Assembly: GCA_032622095.1 (NCBI GenBank)
Contig: CP136066.1
Coordinates: 46,412,911 to 46,476,910, forward strand
Length of the DNA: 64,000 nucleotides
Reading direction: 5' to 3'
Source: Siphonodentalium dalli
Taxonomy: Eukaryota; Mollusca; Scaphopoda; Gadilida; Siphonodentaliidae
Made by a program: the position numbers and the translations under genes. The notes beneath the pieces were generated by a model. It worked only from the letters and a program-made list of their open reading frames with translations, searched no databases and had not been told where the DNA came from. Each line of letters starts with the position of its first letter. Within the stretch, counting starts at the first letter, position 1. This document shows positions 1 to 11,857 of the stretch, piece after piece.

Positions 1-2095
1 CCGTGAAATATGTGTCCGCTGACAACCCAATCATTGCGACTGTGTTTGACCACAGTGAGTTAAACTCTGAACCGCTGAAGAGCCGTTGACTGGGACGAAG
101 TCGTCAGGCCGCTTAAAATAATTATTCGCGCGATAACTGAAATGGTCGACGTTCTGTTTAAATCATTGTCAGTATTCTATTGATGTTAATACCAGTGATG
201 GCCTCTTCCACAACGCAGGGGGCTATGACCCCCATCATACACGGGGAGCTATATTATCCCAGAAGCTACCGAATTCACCATTGCATATTTCCTCGACGGG
301 GGGGGGGGGGGGTGTGCACGCAGCACCCTGAGTCCTGACACCCTGCTTTATAAATATCGAAGTCATGTCTGTCGTGTCTGTTTTCTACGAGTGATTAATC
401 TAATATGCAGCAATTTATGCTATTCATATAATTATGAACATATTATACAGCTTTAAATTTGAATGCATGGTGTTGCTGTTTGTCTCCATTCGGCGAAAGG
501 GTTGCCTAGCTACGAGTTCCCAACTACGTCACCTTTCATCTCTTTTATGAGTGTTATACAGTTATACATGTATACGCAAAATTTACAACTATGGAATATT
601 TAAGTAAAACATTATATTGTAATTCTTGCCCAGATAATCCCGGCTGATACATTCAATTAACTCCCTTAGTTATTGGAAGCTTTCGAGAACCAGCCCCTCC
701 CCCAATCATGGATTATGGTAGAAAATGTTATAATTCAAGCTTGTGACAGGTAGGAGCTTGTTCAACCTTTGGCTTGAGAAACATATATATAAATGGGGGG
801 GGGGGGTGTCACTCTTTTTAATTTCAACGCTGTACCTGCATTATTTGTTGGCGCTATAATGAATATTTGCAATCCCAATTGAATTAATGTTATCACATGA
901 GCTCGCTCTCAAATTATCAGAGAAATCTCAACAAGCCGGTATCATCCTATAAAATAATTCTGCATATTTTATTTCGTTTTTGGATGACCCTGTTTCCAAG
1001 AAATGACAGACACAAATCAAGTATAAAATCGACCGGCTCTTATCCACTTTTCGAAATGAATTATAACTCGTGAAAAACAGCAACATATATCAGACAAGAA
1101 TTACTCATTTCGGCATCCATGAAAGAAGACATGTTTATGACTGGCCTGAAATTTCTTGATGGCAGTTTGTTTGATAATGGCTTATAACTACTCACTGGTG
1201 AAATTGACCTCTCGCGCGCAGGTGATTAATTTTGTCAATTATTGGTGTGGCCATGTAAAATACATGTATTTTACATACAGACATTACATGCATGTGTGTA
1301 TCCACCCTTACATGGATCATACAGACCATGTAATATGTGTCCATTGACAACCCAATCATTGCGGCTATGTTTGACCACAGTGAGCCAAGCTCTGAGCGTG
1401 AAGAGAACCGTTGACTGAACGAAGTCGTCAGGCCGCTTAGAATAATTGTTCGCGCGATAACCCAAATGATGGACTTTCTGTTCAAATCATTGTCAGTCTT
1501 CTCTTGATTTTTAAACCGATGATGGCCCCAGGGGTTCCCCAATCCAGGGGCTATGATCCCCAACATGGGGGCAATATTATCAGGATTTCCTGACGCAGGG
1601 GCTAAATATTACCCCCGACTTGGGGCTATATATGATCCCGAAAGCTACCAGACGGGGTGGCTAACTCTGAGCTATTTAAGTGAAACATATATTGTACCTT
1701 CTTGCCCAGATTATTCCGACCGATACATTCAACTAAGTCACTTAGCGATGTGAAGCTTTCGAAACCCCACGCCAAGAAAGCATCATGGTCGAAAATGTTC
1801 TATATCAAGCCTGTATATACCAGATGTGTCGCTTCTGGTGATGTGCATTAATAAAATGTCAGATATCACACAGACTTAACTAATTTCCACATCCGTAAGA
1901 GAAGACATGTTTTGGACTGGCCTTAAATGTCCTGATAGCAGAGAATTTGACTTCGCTTATGACTACTCACTTGTCTGGCCTGTTAACAATGAACCTCTCG
2001 CGCGCAGGTGATTAATGTTGTCAATTATTGGTGTGGCCATGTAAAATACATGTATTTTACATACAGAGATTACATGTATGTGTGTATCCACCCTA
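1..2095. repeat. Diverged direct tandem duplication
   Basis: Two direct copies of one sequence lie side by side: about 8-1312 and about 1333-2095. Both begin ATGTGTCC..TGACAACCCA, share CAGGCCGCTTA(A/G)AATAATT and a CGCGCGATAA segment, and both end in the same ~90-bp block (1221-1312 and 2007-2095), which contains TTATTGGTGTGGCC and ACATGTATTTTACATACAG. The first copy carries roughly 500 bp more, including poly-G runs. Short ORFs here do not survive between copies. I see no gene; it is repeat-derived DNA downstream of, or in an intron of, the left SDR gene. Confidence 0.8.
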
Positions 2096-2363
2096 AAGGG
2101 TTACTGTACACTAAATCCGGCCATTTATGGTACCATCTCCTTTCATACTCAACAGATTATGTGCAACAAGTGCATGAATTTGAGTGAGTGCAAAATGCAC
2201 TCATGTGCTCTATGGACGATGCAAAACACATGGTAATTATAATGAAAATGCATTTATGCCTAGAGTAATTAATTCATTTTCATTGTAATTACCATATTGT
2301 TTATATGGTATAAACGGAGGTGATCCCATCAATGGCCGGATTTAGTGGAGAGTACACCTTTCA
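2096..2363. mobile_element. Foldback MITE with ~45-bp inverted termini
   Basis: The left end (ACTAAATCCGGCCATT near 2110-2126) is inverted at the right end (AATGGCCGGATTTAGT near 2330-2346). The match extends outward to TACTGTACACT / AGAGTACACC and inward to CCATCTCC / GGAGGTGATC. A second inner inverted pair (GGTAATTATAATGAAAATG / CATTTTCATTGTAATTACC) makes it a two-level hairpin. It has no coding capacity. No convincing target duplication is visible, so the superfamily is undetermined. Confidence 0.75.
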
Positions 2364-2439
2364 GTGAGCCCATAATATAAAAACCCCACCAATCTAACAT
2401 GGGTTGTCTCCATACTTGTACATGCATAGACCTCAGGAC

Positions 2440-3300
2440 TACACAAGTCACGATTTCAGATTAAACATTTCAAGCATTTGCAGTAAAATGGACACGATTC
2501 GTATTACAAAGTTTTTGAAATATCACTGAACAATATACAAAATGCATTGTTATAATAATTTCAGACGACTTAATTAAAACCCGGTGTTTTATGGGAATTT
2601 GAAATTCAGGGTAGTCTAATGTATAGTTGAATATCCTAGGTGAATGCCACGAATAACCCTCTATCTACTAAATACTCATTGTTGATTAGTTACCCCCATG
2701 AATTTTTCAGATAATAAGTTATTGTCTGAATATATTCCTCAAATAAACAGGACTTCCTCTGCAATTTTCATGATCTGTCATCTGCTTATGTTTGGCGCCC
2801 CCCCCCCCCCCGATGATCTATAGTCCATTCCAATGTATACTTTTATAATTGAATGGGAAAATCCATTAAGCAAAGAAATGGTTAGCTCCATTCATGGTTC
2901 AGGAAGAAACTAAGAGAAAGCTATCTTAAAGGTACTCAATCCGATTCGATGGTCCCCATATCATCATATCATAACAACAACAACAACAAAATTTTTTTTA
3001 AAGCCACTTCAGTTATCAGAATCGATTAATTGCCCAAAAAATAATGCTGACCGCAGTCAACTATAGTATAAAATTGCCCAAAACCTGTTATTTATCAACA
3101 GTTTGCCGGTTTGTCAAAACAGCCACTTGATTTTAGAGTTATCAATCTTCATCCGCAATTTGGTCCGAGACCGTCTTGCAAGTCATGTACACTTGGTATC
3201 GATAAGTAATTAATGTATTTATTAACCTAATGTGAGCACCGGAATGTGACAAAGGTTAAACATTGCTATGTTTCATTTCTATATTTTCGTAAAACGCAAA
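2440..3300. other. Intron sequence shared with intron 2 of the paralogous SDR gene
   Basis: Scattered matches to 38640-39190 are visible in the same order relative to exon 2. Examples are AAATATCACTGAA with surrounding words (2519 and 38729) and TGACAAAGGTTAAA (3247 and 39160). They may be remnants of the gene duplication or copies of common repeats. No exon is visible in this stretch; in particular there is no match to SDR exon 3. Confidence 0.45.
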
Positions 3301-3379
3301 CATTTCATTGACACGAGCGCTACAATACAACTACATGTAGTTCATATACACTTGTTTACAACACACCGCAATCGACACA

Positions 3380-3705
3380 TTAAGGTGATGCGAAATTATG
3401 TTTACGAACATTAGTCCGTATTTACAACACATACAGCTATTGTTATATATTAATTCAATGCAAGGAATCTCGATGGGGAAACCATTTGCGTTAGTTTATC
3501 GCCGATAATAGCGTCCCGAATCGAGATGTAAATATTTACAATTGAGCGTAGTTCAGACGATGTTTTCTATTGGCATTGTATGAATTACTTTTAGATTATC
3601 GTCGATGTTAGTAGAATGCCATACATTCCACCAGTACCGCATGAGTACCAACGTATCAGTTCACGCACACGAATAAGTCCATAATATGTCTTTAAACGAC
3701 ATTAT
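3380..3705 (+). repeat. Dispersed ~270-350-bp repeat, copy a
   Basis: Contains GAATCGAGATGTAAATA, GAGCGTAGTTCAGACGATG and AGTCCATAATATGTCTTTAAA. The same sequence occurs inverted at 5025-5280, direct at 38290-38645 and inverted at 60580-60965. It has no coding potential and its termini are not clearly defined. Copies a and b form an inverted pair on either side of SDR exon 2. Confidence 0.8.
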
Positions 3706-3715
3706 ATATATGTAT

Positions 3716-3900
3716 AAAAGAGTAGGATCTGTCTGTCTGTCTGTCCGGACTTTTCTCCCAGACAGCTGGTCTGATTTCAACCAAGTGTGGTGTGGTGACT
3801 TGCTACCCTGGCGGAGGTTACAAACGCGTTGGTTTTTCAAAACTGTAATTAAAAAAAATTAATTGAATAAATAAATAAAATTAATTTTTTTTTAAATATT
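3716..3900. repeat. GTCT-microsatellite repeat family, intact copy
   Basis: A (GTCT)n run followed by TTTTCTCCCAGACAGC, a TGATTTCAACCAAG block and an A/T-rich tail. Its reverse complement is recognisable at 51190-51344, continuing after a 12.5-kb interruption at 63850-63920. This intact copy therefore serves as the reference for the empty site of the large element described there. Confidence 0.65.
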
Positions 3901-4699
3901 TGAACGAGGATATATTGCAGCACCAGATGTACGATCTTCGTATACATGTTTTTATTGCGGCCCGCGCCATCCAACGGATTATCGGGTATAGGTCGACTAT
4001 GGGCTTATTCCAGGATCAGAAAAAGTCCATAATGCAATATGAACCCATGTCAATATTTAGATCTAATATCAATCTATCCGCACGAGGATATATTGAAGTA
4101 GCATAATACATATTATCACTATATTTAAGAATATGATCTGTCTGTTTCAGCTAGTTATTAATATTGATCTCCCCGCTATGATTTCATAAAATATTTATTC
4201 GATACAAACGAAGAAGAGCTGGATTTGATGTGTCATCAATTAATTTATTAGCATTACAAACTATTAAACATGTTCAAATATCGCACAAAGTTGTGCCGCA
4301 AGGTCTGTTACTGTCAAGTGTACTGTGTCCCCTCCGTCGTACCTAGGCGTAAGCCGCTCAAGTGAGGCGCCTGCATAACACGACAGCAGGCGAATCGGCA
4401 TTACCCTACATCAGGGGTAATACTGTGAAGGGGCTTAGGGTCTCTTTACGTAAGAGAGATACGCCATATATAAGGACCATTATTTATTTTTGTTATGTAT
4501 TTGTGTTGAAATTTGTATATCTCACAGGCCATATTTATTTAGATTAAAGTATTGAGTGCAGGTTTGAAGACTCTGAGTCGCTCCATGTAAGAGAAGTTCG
4601 GGGTTTTAGGTTATTTTGATTCTATTGTTTTTATAATTTGTTTGTTGATTCAACCCAGTCATGTTGAAGTTTTACCATTAATCCATATATATTACTCAC

Positions 4700-4906
4700 A
4701 TTGAAAGTTTCTCTCCACGCATCAGTGCTTCCCGACAGCAAAGACCCTGGTTGAGCCATACGTCCAGCATTGTTGACACACACATCAACACCTCCGAATT
4801 TCTGCTTAATGGCAGAGAACATCGATAAAATCTGTGTCTCATCCGTTAAATCGCACACCATCGCATGAAGTTTACCCTTTTGGTCCTTGAGATCATCTGC
4901 CATCTT
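4700..4906 (-). CDS. SDR left copy, exon 2 (NNAG exon)
   Basis: A 207-bp exon (69 codons, phase 0 at both ends). The acceptor reads TGTTTCAG before AAGATGGC and the donor is GTGAGTAA after TTCAAT. It encodes residues 45-113 of the enzyme: the CDL motif whose Asp contacts the cofactor adenine, the conserved ILSMFSAI helix, GGVDVCVNNAG with the SDR NNAG motif, and LLSGSTDAWRETFN leading to the active-site region. The closest paralogue is 40304-40510 (about 59 of 69 residues identical). One difference is Arg after NNAG where the paralogue has Ile. No stop or frameshift is present. The first 100 bp of flanking intron also match the paralogue. Confidence 0.92.
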
Positions 4907-5024
4907 CTGAAACATTGATGATTCGTATATATGGGTTGATGCATGTTCGCTGTGCGTGTGGGTGTTGCGTAAATACCATATACTGTGGGTGTATAACAGT
5001 GGATCAACGGACAGACAATAACAT

Positions 5025-5280
5025 CGGATTTAAAGACGTATTATGGACTGTTTCAGGTGCGTGAAACTGAAAAATTAGTACTCAGACGCTATACCAAATG
5101 TGGCAATGTAGCATTCTACTAACATCGCCGACAATTTCAAAGAAATCGACCATGCCACTCCATAGAAAACATCGTCTGAACTACGTTCAAATGTAAATAT
5201 TTACATCTCGATTCGGTACGCAACTATCGGCGATAATCTAACGCAAATGATTTCGCCATCGAGACTCATTACATTTAATT
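5025..5280 (-). repeat. Dispersed ~270-bp repeat, copy b
   Basis: Reverse-complement copy of the repeat at 3380-3705, with TTTAAAGACGTATTATGGACT, GTCTGAACTACG and TTTACATCTCGATTC recognisable. It lies about 120 bp upstream (in the transcription sense) of exon 2 of the left SDR gene. Confidence 0.78.
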
Positions 5281-5439
5281 AATATCTAAAAAGAAGTTTG
5301 GTGTAATGTGTGTTCACTGTCCGTGTGGATGTTGTGAACACTGCGTCTATGTGAAATGTTTTTATTTCTAGCCACCATTTTGACCATTTTGACAGCCAAC
5401 ATGGGTAGAGGTACTATCATATTTTCCCAACCATATTTT

Positions 5440-6736
5440 CTATAGCATTTACATCTATATCTATATTTGTGAATGTCTGTCAGTCTGTGTTTTATAGAAA
5501 TTCACATGGGACCATCTAAATGGCACCAACGGGGTCTAACAGGGGTCACTTTTTACGAGAAAGATAATAGTGCGGGTTAGAATTTTCTAAAGTGACACCG
5601 TTGTTGTCAGGGCAGAACAGGGGAGGGGCAGATTTATTTTGTGTCGCCGATTACCACCAAACTTATTTATAATCATCCCCATGATATGAGGAATATAATG
5701 GTTTGGTTTAAATATGTCAAAAGTGGTGACGTTTGAGTTAGGGATGCACCGACTGGGAAAGGGGCACCAAAATTGTTAACAATAATTTTAGCGACATATC
5801 CATCAAATTGATACACGATACAAAAAATCTAATTGTGAGATTTAAAGACGCCAAATTGGTGTCGTTTGGGTGAGAGATGGGGGGGGGGGGTGGGCACTAA
5901 ATTTAATAAGAATTGTATTAGTCACCTATCGACACCAAACTTATACAAAATTATCCGAATGGTATGAGGAGTCTGATGGTGTGGCTTAAAGTCGGCAATA
6001 GTGGCGTCATTCGAGTCAGGGATGCACTGAAAGGGAGAGGGGCACCAAAATTGATACACAATATTTTTAGCGCCAATGTCCACCAAATTGATACACATTC
6101 TTATCCACGATACGAGGAATCTAATCGTATGATTTAAAGACGCCATATTGGTTCTGTTTGTGTGAAATATGGTGTGTGGGTGGGGGTTTCTAAATTTGAT
6201 AAAAATTAGTTTAGTTGCCGATTAGCACCAAAATTATAAATAATCATCTCCATGATATCAGGATTCTAATTGTGTGGTTTAAAGGGTTTAAAGGGTCGTT
6301 CGAGTCAAGCGAACACGGAGGGTGAGAGAGAGAATAATTGATAAACAATATGTTTCCACCAAATTGATACGTATATTTCTCCGTGATACGAGGAACCTAA
6401 TCGTGTGGTTTAAATACGCCAAATTGGTGCCGTTTGGGTGAGAGATATGGGGGCCCTAAATTTGATACGAATTTGTATACTTGCCAATTTTCACCAATTT
6501 TATATATATTCATCTCCGTAATGAGTCTAAGTGTGTGGTTTACTGATGTCAAAAGTGGTGCCACTTGAGTCCGAACTTGGGACGGGAGGGTCACCAAAAC
6601 CGATACAAATATGTTTCGTGCCAATTAACATCAAATTCATACACGTTCTTCTCAAATGATACGAGGAATCATAACGTGCGTGTTAAAAATGGCCACATTT
6701 GGTGCCTAGATATATTTGCGAATATCTGTCTGTCTG
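5440..6736. repeat. Tandem array of degenerate ~140-bp cores, first element
   Basis: A header (TATATTTGTGAATGTCTGTC, then GGCACCAA..GGGGTCTAACAGGGG) is followed by about eight diverged cores. Each has a 'gaggaa-ctaat-gtgtggtttaaa' phrase, seen near 5690, 5831, 5968, 6117, 6262, 6403, 6525 and 6666. Spacing is mostly 137-149 bp, once 122. Cores carry poly-G runs and repeated ACCAAATTGATAC words. The header recurs at about 6705, starting a second element that is interrupted at 6738 and resumes at 14962. The layout (tandem cores plus a GTCT/GACA microsatellite) resembles the pearl/Helitron-associated elements of bivalves; that assignment is an inference. Confidence 0.7.
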
Positions 6737-6744
6737 TACACTAC

Positions 6745-7045
6745 AACAAATATTTTCTTATTTGAAGAAAAACATAGGCAATCTTAAGAAAAATAACCTT
6801 GGGAGACACTCAAGAAAAAACTTTTCTTGTGGGAACATTTCTTGTTTTCTAAAATTTTCTACCTCTTTCTAGTTTCAAGAAACTTTTCTTATGGGAAGAT
6901 TTCTTGTTTTCTAAAATTTTCTTTGAAAGAAACAATTGTCAACAAGAAAAGCTTTCTTATTTTAAGAATTTTTTTTCTCTCACTTCAAGAAAACATAAGA
7001 AAGCCCAACATTCTTGGGAGACGCAGAAGAAAATGTTAGAAATCA
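6745..7045. repeat. C1 left subterminal CAAGAAAA block
   Basis: Dense, degenerate CAAGAAAA and TTTTCTTG words in both orientations over about 300 bp, directly inside the CACTA tip. Small ORFs here are compositional. Similar blocks occur at 11085-11325, 14640-14955, 51350-51650 and 63310-63846, and nowhere else in the window as dense clusters. Confidence 0.75.
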
Positions 7046-7057
7046 AGAATAATTTTA

Positions 7058-7526
7058 TTTACTCTAGTAGCTCATGGTGGTTTTGTATGCACTTGTATGT
7101 CCAGAGCAAAACTCTTCATGAATCCACTAATTGAAGGTACACGAACAATATTTGCTTGGTAACACATTTCCCATCGACGGCGAAATGGGTCAAATGGCCA
7201 CGCCCCTTTTTGCGTGAAGTACTACCACCCGTCGTGACTATATCTCCAGAACTGTTGGACATAGGGGGTCGGGTGACCACTCAAAATGTGCCACATTATG
7301 GGGGGTCAGTAATACATTTTCATATCCAAAAGTCAATGGTTTTTAAGATAATTGCCAAAAACCAGAAAAAGTCCATTTTTGAGGGCCTGAACCCCAATTT
7401 TGGGGTTCAGCACTTTTATCTCAAAGCTGAGCCCCCAATTAGAATTTTATTTATCTATATCCATCGGTGCCGCATATAGGTATAATTTCTGTACCATTAT
7501 CGGATGGGATTGACCTCTTGACCCTG
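7058..7526 (+). repeat. Long inverted repeat inside C1, left arm
   Basis: Runs from ACTCTAGTAGCTCATGG to CTCTTGACCCTG and is repeated inverted at 10583-11077 with high identity by eye. Includes GGGGCGTGGCC (inverted orientation), TTGCGTGAAGTACTAC and AATTGGGGGCTCA (inverted). A partial second copy of its inner end, with a poly-G expansion, follows at 7533-7610. The short ORF running through this arm (Met at 7156) is not conserved in the other arm and I do not call a gene. Confidence 0.85.
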
Positions 7527-7610
7527 AAAATCCACATTATGGGGGGGGGGGCGTCAGTAATACATTTTCATATCCAAAAGTCAATGGTTTTTAAGATAAT
7601 TGCCAAAAAC

Positions 7611-10582
7611 CGATTTCAGCATGTAATGCACCACAAGTATACAATACCACAAGGACACTTTTTAAAGAACTATCCGCATTCTCTGATCAACTTAAGAGCA
7701 CAATTGACCACACACAATGGGATTAGCTGGAAATTGCTGCTGAGGATGTGTTGACCCCAACACACAACATGAGCTCTTCCCGACTGAACATGCCTTGGAA
7801 TCTGGTGTGCTTTACCAAAAATCAGGTAACAATTGTGCTCTAATCAACAGAAATGTACAGATTGAACAAAACAGGTTTTCAAAATTTGTTATCAACATTT
7901 AACAGCTGGTCTGATTTAAGTGACCAAGCTATGAAACATGCTAAACACTTTTACTAAATGGAATGACCAGCTGTTTGCTTCATGCAGCAGTCACATGTTG
8001 CGATCTTAAAATGGGTATTGCATCTGGGCATAGTAAAAACATGTTGTAATCAGATGAGAGATGACCATATCTACCAGTATATATTTCAGAAGTAATCAAT
8101 TCTTCCAAAAGAACACCTCATCTTACAAAAAGTTTTAGGAAATGATGGAATCATCACTATTCAATCAATAGTAGAATGAGCCTTTGTCAGTCCCACATTA
8201 GTTTTGGTTGGCCATTATAGTTGCAGGTTGGAGAAGATGAGGGTCTATAATTTCACTAACATAATTCTTCATAATAGCTAATAGCCTTCATAACTTACCA
8301 TTTAAAAGATATTTTCATTTTCAATACCACTGCAGGTTAAGTGGTCCTGCTAATTTTATATTTTGCTGATGGGTACTGCTGGATTGCTATGATCGATGTT
8401 TGTAGGTCAAGGCGATTCTGTTAAGAAATAGTACCATCATTTTACCTAAAGTTGGTTCTTTTTGCATTGTTTGGCTAATCCGAGCAATTTGTGCAAAAGT
8501 CAGTGTCTGTATGAAACATTCAAGAACATATATACTTCAAAATATTTAATGCGTACGCTGATGTTTGGTAAACAACAGGAATAGTCATCTCAATTATGGC
8601 CAGTTTGTAAAAACCAGCACCCATTATTAAAATATTTCACAATATACATGTTTTTTAATGTACACTACACATAGTGGCTTATCCTCGATTTGTTCAGATC
8701 GCTTTGCTCTACCTGACTATCATACCAAATTTATTAGCATCACCACTAAACTTGGGATGAATACTGCCAAATGAATATATTGTGATATATAGGGTAGTGG
8801 AAAAATAATGGTTGAGTCTTTTCTAAATACAATTATAGTAAAACCTACACAATACCGTCTTGGTCTGATAAGACTCAGACTCATGTTTGTTTAGGAGTAT
8901 AGACATGAAGTCCACCAGTCTCATGAAAATTAAATGGGCTCTGCACTAGTAACATCTGGGCTCCTGGGACCCATTAATATTGACAAATGCAACACAAATG
9001 AAAAATACATAGTAACTTTCCTCAAACATAGATTATAACCTGAAAATCATTGTGTTAGAATCAGTGTACATACGTATACGTAGGCATGGCCATAGCATGT
9101 TTTTGAAATACTGCAGAGTGCAGACCATAAATTTCACTAGAATATACATGTAGTTATTGCATGTACATCACACACATAAGGCGACTGACACACATACACG
9201 TATCTGCAGGGTTCACAATATTTGACATGTAAAATATATATATATATATATATATCCTGTGCCTATAACATCAAACCAAACGGTTTACTGTACTTTTTCT
9301 GATATTTTTTGAGTGGCACATATACATACATAAAAAATAAAAGTCAATTTAAAGGGACGAAATGAAAACTAATTTGTGCAACTATAATGGAGATCTATAT
9401 TGCATTACAACATCCACAAATCTACAAAATCTACAACATCCACAAATCTACAAAAACATCTGACTATCATAGTCATTGGTAATGTGATCATTTTTCCTTG
9501 ATAAGTTGAAATATGAGGGAGGATTGCATAGCATGCATGGCTACCTGCAGAATGTAGATTTGTATGTATTTATATCTGCATATCAACTGATGCTTGTATT
9601 TTTCTTCCAACTCACTCTGAGATCACAACGCAACAGGATTGCATTCGGAATTTCAAGCCCATAAAGCTAGACACTTTAGAATCAAGCTTGCCAAATAAAT
9701 TTCCATGAATCTCACATGAACTCACTCAGTTGAACACAAGGAACGATTGTCAAGTTGGAAAATATTCTGTATGTATGGAAGCCCTATATTTTTAATGTGT
9801 GGATTTATTATAACTGGACTGGACTGATAAAATAATCTGTCTTTATTACTGGATATCACACCAATAATCAATAGACATGTATTTGTTAGTTTTGAACAGG
9901 ACAATATATTTTAATATTACTGCAACTGCATCTTTCTTATGACTTATTTTCTTACAAACTCCCAAACTTGAACCAGAAACAATTTAGGGCAAATATACAT
10001 CTACACATGTACGTGTACATATACATATATCAGGATATAAATATAGGCGATCATGTCAGGCTAGCCATTATTTGTTCTAAAATAATGTACGTGTTAGGGA
10101 AATTGTAGAACCTTTATACAAAATGGTGATGCAGCCAATCAAAATTGATGTGGGACTGATAAAGACACAACCTGCTCGACTACCGAATCATACTGATTGA
10201 TCAAATTGTAGTAACTCAACATCACTAAACCTGCTTGTGGGCTGAGTATAATTCAATTCAACATTAGAATACCATAAAACACCCCGTTCTCCCATAAGTT
10301 TAAAGAAAATAACACATTGAACTCATTTACATGTATATTGCTAATGTGATACATGTATATGTCATTCCATTTATAACCATTTTGGCAACCATCTCACATC
10401 AAAGGCCATGAAATCTAGATAACAAAAGATGAACTACATTCAAATTATATCACCAGGTAACCTTTTTGTAGGAGTTTTAGGTTACTGATCAAATACCCTG
10501 TAATTGATGATTTCCTCAACATCTTTGTTATTGGGAAAATGTCTGTTTTTCATTCTACGACCAATATATTCCATCCAAAAAC
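7611..10582. other. Interior between the long inverted repeats, no gene seen
   Basis: About 3 kb of AT-rich sequence enclosed by the arms 7058-7526 and 10583-11077. I see simple features only: a TA-rich run near 9234-9256 and a short duplicated ATCCACAAATCTACAAAA segment at 9410-9452. No ORF above about 60 residues looks biological. If the arms belong to a transposon, this interior has lost any transposase or never had one. Confidence 0.55.
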
Positions 10583-11077
10583 CTTATTTGCAGGGTCAAG
10601 AGCTCCCTGAAGGTCAATCCCATCCGATAATGGTACAGAAAATATCAGAAATGATACCTGTATGTGGCACCGATGGATATAGGTCAATAAAATTCTAATT
10701 GGGGGCTCAACTTTGAGATAAAAGTGCTGAATCCCAAAATTGGGGTTCAGGCCCTCAAAAATGGATTTTCTTTTGGTTTTTGGCAATTATCTTAAAAACC
10801 ATTGACTTTTGAATATGAAAATGTATTACTGACCCCCCATAATGTGGCCATTCCGCACATTTTGAGTGGTCACACGACCCCCTATGTCCAACGGTTTTGG
10901 AGATATAGTCACGACGGGTCGTAGTACTTCGCGCAAAAAGGGGCGTGGCCATTTGACCCATTTCGCCGTCAATGGGAAATGTGTTACCAAGCAAATATTG
11001 TTCGTGTATCTTCAATTAGTGGATTCATGAAGAGTTTTGCTCTGGACATACAAGTGCATACAAAACCACCATGAGCT
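10583..11077 (-). repeat. Long inverted repeat inside C1, right arm
   Basis: Reverse complement of 7058-7526. It ends at CCATGAGCTACTCTAGTA, where the CAAGAAAA-type block 11085-11325 begins, mirroring the left side. Arm plus block on both sides make a symmetrical ~4.6-kb structure (6741-11325). Confidence 0.85.
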
Positions 11078-11084
11078 ACTCTAG

Positions 11085-11325
11085 TAATTAAAACAAGAAA
11101 AAATAATTTCTTAAGTAACAATCTATGTTTCTTAAATAAGACAATAATCTGAAATAAAATTAGAATAAATTTGTAAGAACAAGAAAGATGACTAGAAATA
11201 CATTCTTAAGCTATTCTCAGGCCTAGAATGTTAATTTCGAACTAGAATATTTTTCTAGACACAAAATAAGAATATATTACAGAAATATATTCTTATTTTG
11301 TGTCAAGAAAAATATTCTGTCAGAC
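11085..11325. repeat. Internal CAAGAAAA-type block of C1
   Basis: Same motif texture as the C1 ends, for example AACAAGAAAAAATAATTTC and TTCTTATTTTGTGTCAAG. It includes a near-palindrome around 11264-11305 (CACAAAATAAGAATATAT / ATATATTCTTATTTTGTG). It may mark a second, nested CACTA-like end, but no clean CACTA tip is visible here. Confidence 0.6.
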
Positions 11326-11857
11326 CATTGTATTTTTTTACGGTTCAGCACCCTTTAATTAACATCAAGACTGTAATTATGGCCAAGTGCAAGGGTTGAA
11401 TAAAATCTGATGAAATACGATCATAGTTTATTGAAATGTAAATCCTCAAAGCATAAAGTGATATAGACAATACTTATGAAACTTTGCAGTTTGCAGAGGA
11501 TCAAGCTTGTAATCTACCTCTAGAATTTAATCCGGAAAATATAATGTGTTCGCCTTTCACGAACTACTGTATAAATATGGCTGTAAATAAAATTGATACC
11601 GGTAATAGCTGATAAGCCAACCCATCACTATTAAGTTATGAGTAATACTAATTTCGACCATTCTGAATCATGAATCGGCATCCCTTTTAAGCCATAAAAA
11701 ATAACAATGCTTCATGTTTAACAGTTAAAACTCAAATTTATGTACATGTAAAAGTAAATTATCTTAACGCCATACTTTTTGGTAACATGTAAGGTGTGAA
11801 ATTGTCCAGTCACTTGTAAACACAGTTTTTGTTTCAACAGGTGAATCCGTACATCAT

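Noticed and set aside
4300-4560. tRNA-derived SINE
   Set aside because: Some GC-rich, box-like words are present, but I could not find a convincing pair of internal promoter boxes or a tail.
1-4600. Exons 3-7 of the left SDR gene
   Set aside because: I searched the minus strand for VNVLAL, YSMSK, SPG-VET, CLQP-D and RPTEQ signatures and saw none; the region is repeats and intron-like sequence.
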